Shown: positions 54,138-63,364, counted from the stretch's first letter. The stretch is 64,000 bases of DNA from Sporocytophaga myxococcoides DSM 11118 (GCF_000426725.1 NZ_AUFX01000004.1:558001-622000); one strand, 5' to 3'. The notes: a model not told the origin generated them from the letters alone. Numbers and translations are program-made.

Positions 54138-54709
54138 ATAAATTCTTTCCCTGATGAAATTAATTCAGTGATAGAATGAACACTCCCAAGGAAATCAGGC
54201 TTTATCAATCTAAGCGCGGCCGAAGGCATAATTCCTGAAGCGGCGGTAGAAGGGTCCTGTACAATAGTAAAACCACCTTTTCCTGCAATAGTTTTCATTC
54301 CGTCTCCTCCATCTTTATTTGCTCCTGTCAGGAGAACCCCTGCCAGAAACTTCCCATAAACCTCAGCTGCACTTTCAAACAGGACATCTATTGAAGGCCT
54401 GAAATAATTTACAGGTGCGGAAACATCTAATGAGAAGATTTTATTTTTCTCAATAAGAAGATGATAATTAGACGGAGCCAGATAAACATGATTCAGCCTA
54501 ATTTCCTCCTTATCATAAGGCTCAGAAAATGGTATTTTAGAATACTTCTTCAAAATACCTTCAAGTGAATTAACAACATTTTTCGGCCTATGCAGAGCTA
54601 TAATCATAGTTGGTTTAAAATCAGAAGGAAGCTCAGATAGTATTTTTATCACCGCATCTATTCCTCCCCAGGAACCTCCTATTACTATTGCTTCTATCTT
54701 TTCAAGCAT
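54128..54709 (-). CDS. CheB-type methylesterase domain protein without receiver
   Basis: A 193-residue protein started at the ATG five bases after the CheR stop (MLEKIEAIVIGGSWGGIDAV); a TTG three codons upstream is an alternative. It consists only of the CheB catalytic domain: nucleophile Ser13 in IGGSWGG, His40 in ALHRPKN, and Asp133 in LTGANKDGGDG. It hydrolyses glutamyl methyl esters or deamidates glutamines in chemoreceptors; here no receiver domain is fused, so control must come otherwise. No chemoreceptor, CheA or CheW gene is in the window, so its substrate is unknown and it may serve a non-chemotactic sensory module. Confidence 0.92.
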   Translation of the reverse strand: MLEKIEAIVIGGSWGGIDAVIKILSELPSDFKPTMIIALHRPKNVVNSLEGILKKYSKIPFSEPYDKEEIRLNHVYLAPSNYHLLIEKNKIFSLDVSAPVNYFRPSIDVLFESAAEVYGKFLAGVLLTGANKDGGDGMKTIAGKGGFTIVQDPSTAASGIMPSAALRLIKPDFLGSVHSITELISSGKEFIWQ

Positions 54710-54714
54710 ACCAA

Positions 54715-55551
54715 TCAATTTATCCTTCTGTATATTTTCTGCGACCTGTCAACTTCTTCAAAGTGATCTCTGAACATTGAAAAAGAAAGTGTTTCTTTAT
54801 TCCCCAATGCAAGAAATCCGAACACAGGCAGACTTTTAAGAAACAACTCAACAACCTTCTCCTGAAGCTGTCTGTTGAAATAAATAAGTACATTGCGGCA
54901 TACAATGAGATTGAATTCATTGAAAGATTCGTCTACAGCAAGATTGTGTGCGGAAAACATTACATTTTTCTTTAACCTGCTGCTAAATATCGCATTGTCG
55001 TACATTGCTGTATAATATTCTGAAAATGATCGCTTACCTCCTGCGTGAATATAGTTTCCGGTATATTCCTTCATCATGTCTATAGGATAAATGCCATCTA
55101 TCGCCTTGTCGAGAACACGCTGACTAATATCCGTTGCGTAGATTCTTGATTTTGTGTAAAGACCTTCTTCCTCAAGAAGAATAGCAAGAGAATATAACTC
55201 TTCCCCTGAAGAACACCCGGCATCCCAGATTTTTATAAAAGGATAAGTATTTAACAGAGGGAACACCTTTTTTCTAAGGCTTGCAAAAAATAATGGATCA
55301 CGAAACATTTCCGTTACATTGACAGTGATCTCATCCAAAAAATATTTAAAAAAAGCGTCGTCTTCCAGCAAACGATCTCTAAGTATATTTACTGACCTCA
55401 ATTCAGTAGTATCTAAAAACTTATTAACTCTGCGTTTTATTGACGCTTCTGCATAGCCTGTAAAATCATATCCGTATCTTCGTCGAATTGACAAGAACAG
55501 ATGTTCTATTTGATCATCCTCTAATACTATCTTATCTTTTCCGTCTTTCAT
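54715..55551 (-). CDS. CheR-type protein methyltransferase
   Basis: A 278-residue protein started at the ATG giving MKDGKDKIVLEDDQIEHLFL; an upstream TTG-type start would overlap the hybrid kinase further. The N-terminal helical domain (YGYDFTGYAEASIKRRVNKF) precedes the SAM-binding domain: KIWDAGCSSGEELYSLAILL, YATDISQRVLDKAIDGIYPI, and VCRNVLIYFNRQLQEKVVEL. It transfers methyl groups from SAM to glutamates of receptor proteins, opposing CheB encoded next. It overlaps the hybrid kinase stop by 20 bases. The C-terminus lacks TPR repeats. Probable partner: the hybrid kinase or an unlinked receptor. Confidence 0.93.
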   Translation of the reverse strand: MKDGKDKIVLEDDQIEHLFLSIRRRYGYDFTGYAEASIKRRVNKFLDTTELRSVNILRDRLLEDDAFFKYFLDEITVNVTEMFRDPLFFASLRKKVFPLLNTYPFIKIWDAGCSSGEELYSLAILLEEEGLYTKSRIYATDISQRVLDKAIDGIYPIDMMKEYTGNYIHAGGKRSFSEYYTAMYDNAIFSSRLKKNVMFSAHNLAVDESFNEFNLIVCRNVLIYFNRQLQEKVVELFLKSLPVFGFLALGNKETLSFSMFRDHFEEVDRSQKIYRRIN

Positions 55552-58500
55552 ACAACCACACTCGCATAAGAGATAACAATCTTTCAACATCCATTGGTTT
55601 GCTCACATAATCAGACGCTCCTGCCTTTATGCATTTTTCCTTATCTCCCTTCATGGCTTTGGCGGTGAGTGCTATAATTGGAATGTCCTTATATTCCTCT
55701 ATTTCTCTGATTCGCCTCATAGCTTCGTATCCATCCATTTCAGGCATCATGATATCCATAAGAACCAAATCAATGTCTTTATGTTCAGTCAATTGGTGAA
55801 GTGCGTCCTTGCCATCACCTGCTGAAATAACTTTAACCCCTTCAGACTCCAGAACATTATACAATGCATATACATTTCTAATATCATCATCAGCGATCAA
55901 GACTTTTTTGTTCTTCAATGCATCATCAGAATTAACAAATTTTCCCTTTAATGCATTTTCTTTTGATCTGAAACTTTTCACATGATATAAAAAAAGATTA
56001 ACCTCATCGGCAAGCCTGTCTCCTGATTGAGGCGTCTTGATAATGATTGACTCTGTGAACTTTTTTATCTTCCTTTCATCTTCTTCTGAAAAGTTTTCTT
56101 CAGCATAAATAATAACAGGAGTGTTATAATTTTTTTCATCCTTTCTTACCATTTGTAATATTTGGAAATCATTATCCGAAAGATGAAATTCGAGAACTAT
56201 ACAATCGAATTTTTTTGATTGAATTAATCCATATGATTCCTCCAGACCCTTGGAACGCACTATTTTCACTCGATCATCATTCACAACTCTTGTAACCTTT
56301 TCTTCCAACTCATTTGCTGCTTCGACAATCAGAATTTGCTTTAATTCTTTGTTATTATGCCTTTCTATCTCAAAAAATGTCTTTTCCAGACCCTCTTTAC
56401 CAACAGGCTTTTGCTCAAACCATACATTTGAAAAATTTTTAATATGAGCCTCATCTTTCTCCCCGGAAAGGATATGGACAGGGACGTCTTTCAGTATTTC
56501 ATCTTTTCGGATCTTTTCAAGCACTTCCCATCCACTTATGTCTGGCAAACCAATGTCCAGTATTACAGCTCCGGGATTTTCCGTGAATGCTTTCTCTATA
56601 GCATCTTGACCGGTATGCGAGACAATGGTTCTGTATCCTTTTGATTGAGCAATTTCTGATATGACTTTAGAAAAATTGACATCATCTTCAACGATCAGCA
56701 AAACAGATTCATTTCGATGAACCTGATCGTTTTTGCGTTGCTCCTGGTTCGAGTCGTGGTTTTCTGAAACTTTTGAAACAGGTGGGTTTGACAGCCCATG
56801 CTCTTCCGACAACTCAGGCAAATAAAGTATGAAAGTGCTTCCTTTATCTTTTTTACTTTTAAGCTGAATTTCCCCGCCTAGTAATGTTGCCAGTTCTTTA
56901 CTAATAGAAAGGCCCAAACCAGTACCTCCAAATTTTCTGGTTGTAGAGGAGTCCTCCTGCTGGAATGCATCAAAAATTAGTTTTTGCTTTTTATCAGAAA
57001 TACCTATACCACTATCAATCACCGAAAAGGCTATTACCTTTTTTGAAGATTTTAAGCTATCACTTTGAAACAATGCCTGATCATCTGCATAATAAACAGA
57101 TACAGAAACTTTCCCTCCGGAAGGCGTAAACTTGAATGCATTGGAAAGAAGGTTTTTTAAAATTTGCTGCACTCTGAATTTATCTGTATAAATTTTCTCA
57201 GGAAGATCGGGGCTTATGGTAGTTGTAAATTCAATGCTTCTTTCTTTTGCGATATGTATGAACTGGTCTTTCATAAGCAAATCATCCAAAGAGGTATTGA
57301 GTATTTCTGTGTTAATCTTTCCGGATTCAATTTTTGAAAGATCCAGTACATCATTAATAAGCTTTAAAAGATCTGAACCGGAATGATTTATAATTTTAAC
57401 ATACTCCTTGTGCTTATCGGTAATGCCATCTTTGCTGTCTAATAGTAGCTTTGAAAGAATCAATATACTATTTAAGGGCGTTCTTAGTTCATGAGACATA
57501 TTTGCCAGGAACTCCGATTTATATCGGGATGTAACCTCAAGCTGGAGCAGGTTATTTTCAATTGATTTTCTAGCTTCCTCCAACTGGTGATTCTTTACTC
57601 TCAACTCTTCATACTGCTCTTCTAACTGACTTGCCTTTTCTTCGAGCTCAACATTTTTTTCCTGCAACTCTTCCTGACTGGATTTTAGCTCTTCCTCAGA
57701 GGCCTGCAGCTTATTTTTCTGTAAAAGCAATTCCTCATAAACTTCCTTCAGTGTTTCTTGCTGAGCAGATAATATTTCTGCCTGACTTTGTGAATCGGAA
57801 AGTAATTCGTTTGTGCGCTCTACTGCTCTCAGACCCAAAAGCACCATAGAAATCTTTCCGCATTCGGCCATAAAGAAATCGATGTTTTCCCTTGATATCA
57901 CTTCAATAGACGCAAGTTCAATAACACCGATTTTAAACTCTTCAAACACCAGTGGCACCCAGACAATGTTGGATGGTATTCCATATATTAGCCCTGAATA
58001 AATCTTGAAATAAGATTCGGGTATCTCTTTTAACTTTACGACCCTTTCATACTTCAACGCCAGACCTGGCCTGGAATCTTCAAAAGAAAATTCTTTATCG
58101 TTTACTTTTTCGATATCTATACCCCAAGCGGCCTTTACATTGAGCACTTCTGAATCAGACAAAAGGTATATAAGACCAACTTGTATATCTAATTTTTCCG
58201 AAATAAAGTCTATTATTTTTTTGAGCAATAAATCAATGCTTCTCTCCCCTCGCATCAGGTCATTAAGCTCTCTGTCAAAGTCGAGCTCCCAGGTTCTCCT
58301 TTTTTCCCTTATAGAAAAATTACGAAGGTTATTGTTCATTTTTTTTAATGAGTTACCAAGGAGGTCGTGTTCACTCTTTACCTCAATGTTAACATCATAA
58401 TTTCCCTTCCCGATTTCCGAAGCAACATTGGCTTGTCGCTTCATTGTTTCACTCATCAATGTAAAAGATTTGGCAAGGGCTCCGATCTCATCATTGGATT

Positions 58501-59557
58501 TTATCTTGAGCACAACATTGGTATCACCATTAGAAATCTGCTCTGAAGCATCTTTTAATTTTATAACAGACATGGAAATGTTTCTTATAAAATAAATCGC
58601 AAGAAATACAGAAATTAACACCAATAGGGAGACAGACCCTGTAAAAACCATCATTTTCCTGCGTCCATCTCTAAGAAGGTCATCCATCTCCTTTTTAAGG
58701 ACGTTTATATCATACATGGCCACACTATTCAGTTCACCCATACAAATGGTTGTTTTTTCCAACCATGCTTCAGGAGTCTGGACAGCATTTTCAAGCGATG
58801 CACTTTCGTATATCAGAGCAATTGTACTCAGAACTTCTTTAAAGGCTTTGCCCTTAATAACTTGAGAATAATAATTATAAACATCAGTGGATGATTCCGT
58901 TAAAAAGTCCTGAATATCTCTTTCATAAGAAGCTTTTCGAATACAGAAAGCTCCGTAGTCTTTAATTGAAAAATTTTCTGTGGTGATTCCCCTCATCACA
59001 AGGGTCCGCAATTGACCTAAAGATTCTTTTGCATTGAGAAGGTAAAGGAATGTATAAACCTCGCTCTGAAGCGCCGGTTCTTTGATTACAAAAGCAGTAT
59101 GTTCGATATCGTCAAGCAAATGATTTATAATATCACTAAACAGGATATTGCCGGATAGAGAATCTATTTTGAGCTGGTCTACTTCGTTTCTATACTCTCC
59201 GATCCGCTGAGTCAGATAAAAACCATGTGAAATCTCTTCATCAGATTCATTTAGGAAACGTTTAAAAATAATGATTTCTTTATCCGTTCCCTTTCTTGCA
59301 ATTATAAGTTCCCTTTCAAATTGCTTTCCTTTATTACCCACGAATGCCTGACTAAGTATCCTTTCATTCTGAATGGCATTTATAAGGTTGGATGTAAGCT
59401 CTGTCTTTTTGATCTTATCAAAAATAGATACCAGTCTTTTTTGATCATTTAGTTGGTTTACAAGGTTGATTGTACTGAAGTAAAGAAGAGGGAAGAGCAG
59501 TACTCCTATCAGCAAAAGGAGCTTATTTCTTATACTCAAGCTTTTTAGTATATTCAT
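55532..59557 (-). CDS. hybrid histidine kinase: NIT-like, HAMP, GAF, HisKA, HATPase, three receivers
   Basis: A 1341-residue membrane kinase. TM1 about 12-32; a helical extracytoplasmic NIT-like domain (about 35-300, LINAIQNERILSQAFVG is the nitrate/nitrite-sensor NERG-type segment); TM2 about 302-325; HAMP (about 325-380); GAF (about 430-575); coiled coil (575-680). HisKA has ANMSHELRTPLNS with His689; HATPase_c has NLLSNAFKFTPSGG and GGTGLGLSISKEL. Three C-terminal receivers: Asp1001 in VILDIGLPDISG; a degenerate one around 1074-1195 with VLEFHLSD, Glu1123 replacing the phospho-acceptor; and Asp1268 in LMDIMMPEMDG. First gene of the operon with CheR, CheB and the RR-PAS-kinase; probably the phosphate source of the module. 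Ligand not proven. Confidence 0.92.
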   Translation of the reverse strand: MNILKSLSIRNKLLLLIGVLLFPLLYFSTINLVNQLNDQKRLVSIFDKIKKTELTSNLINAIQNERILSQAFVGNKGKQFERELIIARKGTDKEIIIFKRFLNESDEEISHGFYLTQRIGEYRNEVDQLKIDSLSGNILFSDIINHLLDDIEHTAFVIKEPALQSEVYTFLYLLNAKESLGQLRTLVMRGITTENFSIKDYGAFCIRKASYERDIQDFLTESSTDVYNYYSQVIKGKAFKEVLSTIALIYESASLENAVQTPEAWLEKTTICMGELNSVAMYDINVLKKEMDDLLRDGRRKMMVFTGSVSLLVLISVFLAIYFIRNISMSVIKLKDASEQISNGDTNVVLKIKSNDEIGALAKSFTLMSETMKRQANVASEIGKGNYDVNIEVKSEHDLLGNSLKKMNNNLRNFSIREKRRTWELDFDRELNDLMRGERSIDLLLKKIIDFISEKLDIQVGLIYLLSDSEVLNVKAAWGIDIEKVNDKEFSFEDSRPGLALKYERVVKLKEIPESYFKIYSGLIYGIPSNIVWVPLVFEEFKIGVIELASIEVISRENIDFFMAECGKISMVLLGLRAVERTNELLSDSQSQAEILSAQQETLKEVYEELLLQKNKLQASEEELKSSQEELQEKNVELEEKASQLEEQYEELRVKNHQLEEARKSIENNLLQLEVTSRYKSEFLANMSHELRTPLNSILILSKLLLDSKDGITDKHKEYVKIINHSGSDLLKLINDVLDLSKIESGKINTEILNTSLDDLLMKDQFIHIAKERSIEFTTTISPDLPEKIYTDKFRVQQILKNLLSNAFKFTPSGGKVSVSVYYADDQALFQSDSLKSSKKVIAFSVIDSGIGISDKKQKLIFDAFQQEDSSTTRKFGGTGLGLSISKELATLLGGEIQLKSKKDKGSTFILYLPELSEEHGLSNPPVSKVSENHDSNQEQRKNDQVHRNESVLLIVEDDVNFSKVISEIAQSKGYRTIVSHTGQDAIEKAFTENPGAVILDIGLPDISGWEVLEKIRKDEILKDVPVHILSGEKDEAHIKNFSNVWFEQKPVGKEGLEKTFFEIERHNNKELKQILIVEAANELEEKVTRVVNDDRVKIVRSKGLEESYGLIQSKKFDCIVLEFHLSDNDFQILQMVRKDEKNYNTPVIIYAEENFSEEDERKIKKFTESIIIKTPQSGDRLADEVNLFLYHVKSFRSKENALKGKFVNSDDALKNKKVLIADDDIRNVYALYNVLESEGVKVISAGDGKDALHQLTEHKDIDLVLMDIMMPEMDGYEAMRRIREIEEYKDIPIIALTAKAMKGDKEKCIKAGASDYVSKPMDVERLLSLMRVWLYERRKR

Positions 59558-59729
59558 AAAAAAATTCCCTGATTATTGCTAACCCGGGAAATTCATTCTT
59601 GTTTGATAAATAAAACAGCTCCATGGAAATTTAGTAAGACTTAAAAAAGACCTCCTTCTAAAGCCTGCCACGAAAGCCATCAACTAATCAAAAATTATAA
59701 GAAATACATATTATCATTTCAACGATTCA

Positions 59730-59757
59730 GTAGAGACGCCATGCATGGCATCTCTAC
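59730..59757. repeat. 28-base palindromic repeat (GTAGAGA family)
   Basis: GTAGAGACGCCATG followed directly by CATGGCATCTCTAC: two 14-base arms with one mismatch and no loop. Palindromes with the same GTAGAGACGC...GC(G/A)TCTCTAC ends are widely scattered between genes in Bacteroidota and cyanobacteria, which is why I consider it a REP/MITE-like element. No transposase or RAYT gene is in the window. Confidence 0.65.
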
Positions 59758-59772
59758 ATGCTACTTTGCTTT

Positions 59773-60255
59773 TTAATAATTGATGTTTGCTTCTTGTTTC
59801 ATTTTCTCGGCAGCTTTAGCTTTTGCCATTTCCATAGGCTTCACACCAACTCCCTCCCTATAAACAAGTTTACTTCCCAATACTGCCTGATAAATAACTG
59901 AAACTCCTCCAATAGTAAGAAATACGACCCATGAAGAGTATTCTACCGTTTTCATCACTCTCTTTCTTAATACCAGCCATGAAGTAAGAAGAAGAAACAA
60001 GACAGTAATAATGTAAGAGTTTTTCTTATGTACGGCCATTAGCTCGTCTACAGGTAATGAACCTATGATTCTCTCTTCATCACTATAACCACTTAAAATT
60101 GCAAGAAAAAGGAAGAATAAAGAAACTACACATTGCCATAAAACAATCTCTTTAAATAAACCTCTTCTGTAAAATATACCAACCAACCCCATAAAGCTCG
60201 CTGTAATGAGCAATGCCAGTGGGAAATGAACTACAAATGGATGAACATGTTCCAT
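59773..60255 (-). CDS. DUF2231 membrane protein
   Basis: A 160-residue membrane protein with four hydrophobic helices and the DUF2231 signature MEHVHPFVVHFPLALLITAS at the very N-terminus, followed by GILSGYSDEERI-like loop with LAILSGYSDEER and a histidine after the third segment (ELMAVHKKNSYIITVLFLLL). The two histidines in HPFVVHFP and His75 are candidate metal or haem ligands known from the family. The tail is alanine/lysine-rich (KPMEMAKAKAAEKMKQ). Such proteins often lie in respiratory gene groups, but none is near here. Transcribed 19 bases after the MltF-like gene start region on the same strand, so they may share an mRNA. Confidence 0.8.
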   Translation of the reverse strand: MEHVHPFVVHFPLALLITASFMGLVGIFYRRGLFKEIVLWQCVVSLFFLFLAILSGYSDEERIIGSLPVDELMAVHKKNSYIITVLFLLLTSWLVLRKRVMKTVEYSSWVVFLTIGGVSVIYQAVLGSKLVYREGVGVKPMEMAKAKAAEKMKQEANINY

Positions 60256-60274
60256 ACTTTATAAAAATCACACT

Positions 60275-61768
60275 TTAAATAATCTCGTCTGGAATTAATT
60301 GTTTGTAATATTGAAACTTGCTAATAATATTGCTCACATAATTAAATGTCTCAGAACCTCTGCAGTATCCGAACTTGACAACAGGATCTGAGTAGTACTC
60401 TACCTGGGCTTTTTGCAGCAAGAAGTACGCTACGTTATCATCCCAAACCAAAGGATCCTTTTCATATTTTATTGCCAGGCGCTGGGCGTCTGCAACATGT
60501 GCCTGACCGGCATTATAAGAAGCCAGAACAAACTTTAACCGCTCATCCTTATCAGGTACTTTTTCTTTCCAGTACTTATCCAGCCATTTAAGATATTTGA
60601 TACCGGCTTTCATATTTTCATATGGATCTTCTGGATTTTCCAAACCGAAGAGCGCTGCTGTAGAAGGCATCAACTGCATCAGTCCGCAAGCTCCTGCCCA
60701 GGACTTTGCGAGTGGATTAAATTTGGACTCATGATACACAAGAGCTGCCAATAGCCTCCAGTCCCATCCGATTTCCTTTGCAGATTTTTTTATAAGGCAA
60801 TCGTATTGTGATAAATTTTTTCCCTTGCTTCTACCGCATTGGACATGGCCATACTGCCCTGATCGGAAATATTTGTTGTATGTCTTCGTAAAAGTTTTTC
60901 CTTCTACATACTTAGTCATCCAACCATTAATTTCCATTAACAAATCTGGAGCGTTTTCTCCTACTGCCCAGGAAATTTTCTGAGGATAACTTATAGCCAG
61001 TTGAATATCAAGATTCGGGTAGTAAGCTCTAGCAAGGAGAGCAATATTTTCCTCCGCAACCGTATAATCAATTTTTCCCATTGCAACCTGCAATAACAAA
61101 TCTTCCTCTTCGACAAGTTTAGTTCTTTCTTGAATATGAATGTCTTCGCCAATTTCTTCTTCAAGATGTTCCAATCTCGTTCTAAAAGGAGATCCTTTAG
61201 GGACGTGAATAGTTTTACCAGCCAGATCTGAAGGCGCCTTCAGGATAGAAGACGAACTTCTCTGCACAATCACTTGCCGCATGTGATTATAGGGAATGGT
61301 ATAACTAACATCATCTTCCCTCTCCCTGCTAGGCACCAAATGATATGCAATAAGGTCAGCTTCTCCTCTTTTAAGCATATCATACATAGACTCCACACTT
61401 TCAGCAACTACAATTTCAAGTTTTATGTTAAGATGTTTTGCTAAAGCATGTAACATTTCATATTCGAATCCGCCAGGAGTACCGTTTTTATTTATATGGT
61501 AGCTAGTTCTGCCCAGCCCTGTTATAGCTTTCAGAACACCCCTTTGACGAATTTTATGAAGGTCAGTAGATGAATGGGAAGTATTGTTATTGACAAACTT
61601 TATAAGATGTTGAAATTGCTTTTCCGAACGATCTTCTTTCACTACTCCTATGTTTCCCTCACACGTTTCTTCTGACTCCCGCACTGCAAAACTGCAGGAA
61701 AGACACATAACCGAAATAATAAAATATAAAAAGACAAAGTCTTTTTGTTGTTGTAGGATTCTTCTCAT
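60275..61768 (-). CDS. mltF: MltF-like membrane-bound lytic murein transglycosylase
   Basis: A 497-residue lipoprotein (signal ending LSC, Cys24 or Cys26). The N-terminal part (about 75-310) is a solute-binding-type (SBP_bac_3) regulatory domain: GVLKAITGLGRTSYHINKNG, EADLIAYHLVPSRER and DLAGKTIHVPKGSPF. The C-terminal SLT domain carries the catalytic Glu347 in ALVYHESKFNP, then GACGLMQLMPSTAALFG and AGIKYLKWLDKYW, and ASYNAGQAHVADAQ. It cleaves peptidoglycan glycan strands to 1,6-anhydromuropeptides at the outer membrane, in cell-wall turnover. Domain order and length match MltF. Confidence 0.92.
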   Translation of the reverse strand: MRRILQQQKDFVFLYFIISVMCLSCSFAVRESEETCEGNIGVVKEDRSEKQFQHLIKFVNNNTSHSSTDLHKIRQRGVLKAITGLGRTSYHINKNGTPGGFEYEMLHALAKHLNIKLEIVVAESVESMYDMLKRGEADLIAYHLVPSREREDDVSYTIPYNHMRQVIVQRSSSSILKAPSDLAGKTIHVPKGSPFRTRLEHLEEEIGEDIHIQERTKLVEEEDLLLQVAMGKIDYTVAEENIALLARAYYPNLDIQLAISYPQKISWAVGENAPDLLMEINGWMTKYVEGKTFTKTYNKYFRSGQYGHVQCGRSKGKNLSQYDCLIKKSAKEIGWDWRLLAALVYHESKFNPLAKSWAGACGLMQLMPSTAALFGLENPEDPYENMKAGIKYLKWLDKYWKEKVPDKDERLKFVLASYNAGQAHVADAQRLAIKYEKDPLVWDDNVAYFLLQKAQVEYYSDPVVKFGYCRGSETFNYVSNIISKFQYYKQLIPDEII

Positions 61769-62004
61769 AAGTAAAGGCTTTTAGATTCAAACTCTGAGAG
61801 AAGCTGTACTTGAAGAACTATAAAGAATTAAAAATTGTTAACCATGGCTAACATGACCTCTGAAATACAGGAGCTTATAAGTGCTTTTTTAACTGAAAAA
61901 ATTCTGGTGTAAACTTTTGAAGAAAAATTATAATTAAACCACTGCCCTTACAGTGCTTCAATTTAGGGATTCTTCAGAGCAATGTGTAATATACTCATTA
62001 GAGA

Positions 62005-62121
62005 TCCCACCCTAAATCCCTCTCCTTCAGGAAAGGGATTTGATGTAATCTAAGATAGAAATACATATTTTATTTTCGTAGACTGTTCCCTTCTCCTTCA
62101 GGAGGGTTGGGGATGAGGGCA
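62005..62121. repeat. pair of TCTCCTTCAGGA hairpin repeats, inverted-repeat element
   Basis: In the 375-base gap between the MltF-like and AI-2E genes. The left copy (62005-62041) forms a hairpin, AAATCCCTCTCC TTCA GGAAAGGGATTT, preceded by CCCACCCT. The right copy (62087-62121) holds CCCTTCTCCTTCAGGAGGG and ends TTGGGGATGAGGGC; read in reverse it starts GCCCTCATCCCCAACCC, similar to the left end. Both share the 12-base core TCTCCTTCAGGA. The unit looks like a small non-autonomous element with inverted ends. The rest of the gap shows nothing else. Confidence 0.62.
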
Positions 62122-62143
62122 TTTGGGATATCCCAACTAAATA

Positions 62144-63250
62144 CTAATCCTTTTTTTTAAACGGCCATACTCTTTTATAAAAAGGCTCTTTGTCTTCTTC
62201 CTTGTCAGATGGAGGTTCCCCAAGGATAAAACCGTAAGGCTTCAGTGGATCAATTGCATCAAAGATTACCTTAAGAATAGCTGTGAACGGGACAAAGAGT
62301 ATCATTCCCAAAGGGCCCCAAATTGCGCCACCTATCAATAGTGCAAGTATGGAAGCAAATGGATTCAGACTGACTTTACCTCCGACTATATTCGGTGTAA
62401 TAAAGTTTGACTCTAGTAATTGAACTATCCATAAAGCAGCACCTGCTCCAATACACTGAATCAATGAACCTCCCTTGAGTGCGGTGTATACTATAGGAAG
62501 AGTGGATCCTAAAAAAACTCCGATATATGGAATAATATTCAGCATGCCGGCAAATAGCCCGAAGAATATTGCATACTCAACTCCGACTATATAGAGGCCG
62601 ATCACGTTGAGAATTGAAATTATTGAAATAACAATAAGTAATCCTGAAAGATATGACTGGGCTACCATTTCAATTTTCTCAATCGTCTTTATTACATCTT
62701 TATGGCTTTCTTCCTTAAATAACAGAAGTAAAAAATCCTTGAAAAACGATCGGTAATAAAGCATGAAAAATATAAATACAGGAACAAGACCAACTGCAGT
62801 GAATATGCCAGTAGTAACAGAAAGAGTCGTTGAAAATATTGCCGTACTTTGATGAAGTAAATTTATCAGCTCTTCTTTTAGATAAATTATGGTCTGCCCT
62901 CTTTTTACACCCAGATACTTTTCAAAGAAAGGATTCCCTTGCTCTACAAGTTTGGTAAGTCTTTGAGTAATATCAGGAAGGGATTCCATTAAATCTACCA
63001 ATTGAGAATATACGAAGATGCCAACCAGGCCCAGGACAGTAATAATCAGGACAAGACCTATAAGAATTGCAGGAGTAGAAGACATTCTTCGCTCAAGTCT
63101 TCGGACCAGAGGAAGCAACAAAAGAGAAATAAGTCCGGCAAGAGCCAGTAATATTAAAATATTCTGTGCCTCTATAAAAACATAGACCAATAGGATAAGT
63201 CCCAGAAGAATAGTCGTAAGCTTGAAATATATAGGAAAACGAACTTCCAT
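62144..63250 (-). CDS. AI-2E-family transporter
   Basis: A 368-residue membrane protein of the AI-2E family (PerM/YdiK/TqsA type). Two long helices begin the protein (LTTILLGLILLVYVFIEAQN), a soluble helical segment lies at about 90-150, and the conserved core follows: YLSGLLIVISIISILNVIGL, GLFAGMLNIIPYIGVFLGST, LLESNFITPNIVGGKVSLNP and AIWGPLGMILFVPFTAILKV. The signature PxIxGxxxxLxP is intact. Members export small molecules or ions such as Na+/Li+ in some cases; the name does not prove autoinducer transport. Charged tail EPPSDKEEDKEPFYKR. No luxS gene is nearby. Confidence 0.9.
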   Translation of the reverse strand: MEVRFPIYFKLTTILLGLILLVYVFIEAQNILILLALAGLISLLLLPLVRRLERRMSSTPAILIGLVLIITVLGLVGIFVYSQLVDLMESLPDITQRLTKLVEQGNPFFEKYLGVKRGQTIIYLKEELINLLHQSTAIFSTTLSVTTGIFTAVGLVPVFIFFMLYYRSFFKDFLLLLFKEESHKDVIKTIEKIEMVAQSYLSGLLIVISIISILNVIGLYIVGVEYAIFFGLFAGMLNIIPYIGVFLGSTLPIVYTALKGGSLIQCIGAGAALWIVQLLESNFITPNIVGGKVSLNPFASILALLIGGAIWGPLGMILFVPFTAILKVIFDAIDPLKPYGFILGEPPSDKEEDKEPFYKRVWPFKKKD

Positions 63251-63364
63251 CGGAAATAGAAAAGTTTATAGTAAAACACCATAAAGCATTCTTGCTTAGA
63301 AAAGTTTTAGTTGTATCTCCACGGCATGTTACAACGATGGCTTTTCCCGTTTAAAAAGCTTTAT

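Noticed and set aside
62144-63250. Autoinducer-2 quorum-sensing locus
   Set aside because: The family name is historical; no luxS, lsr or luxPQ gene is in the window.
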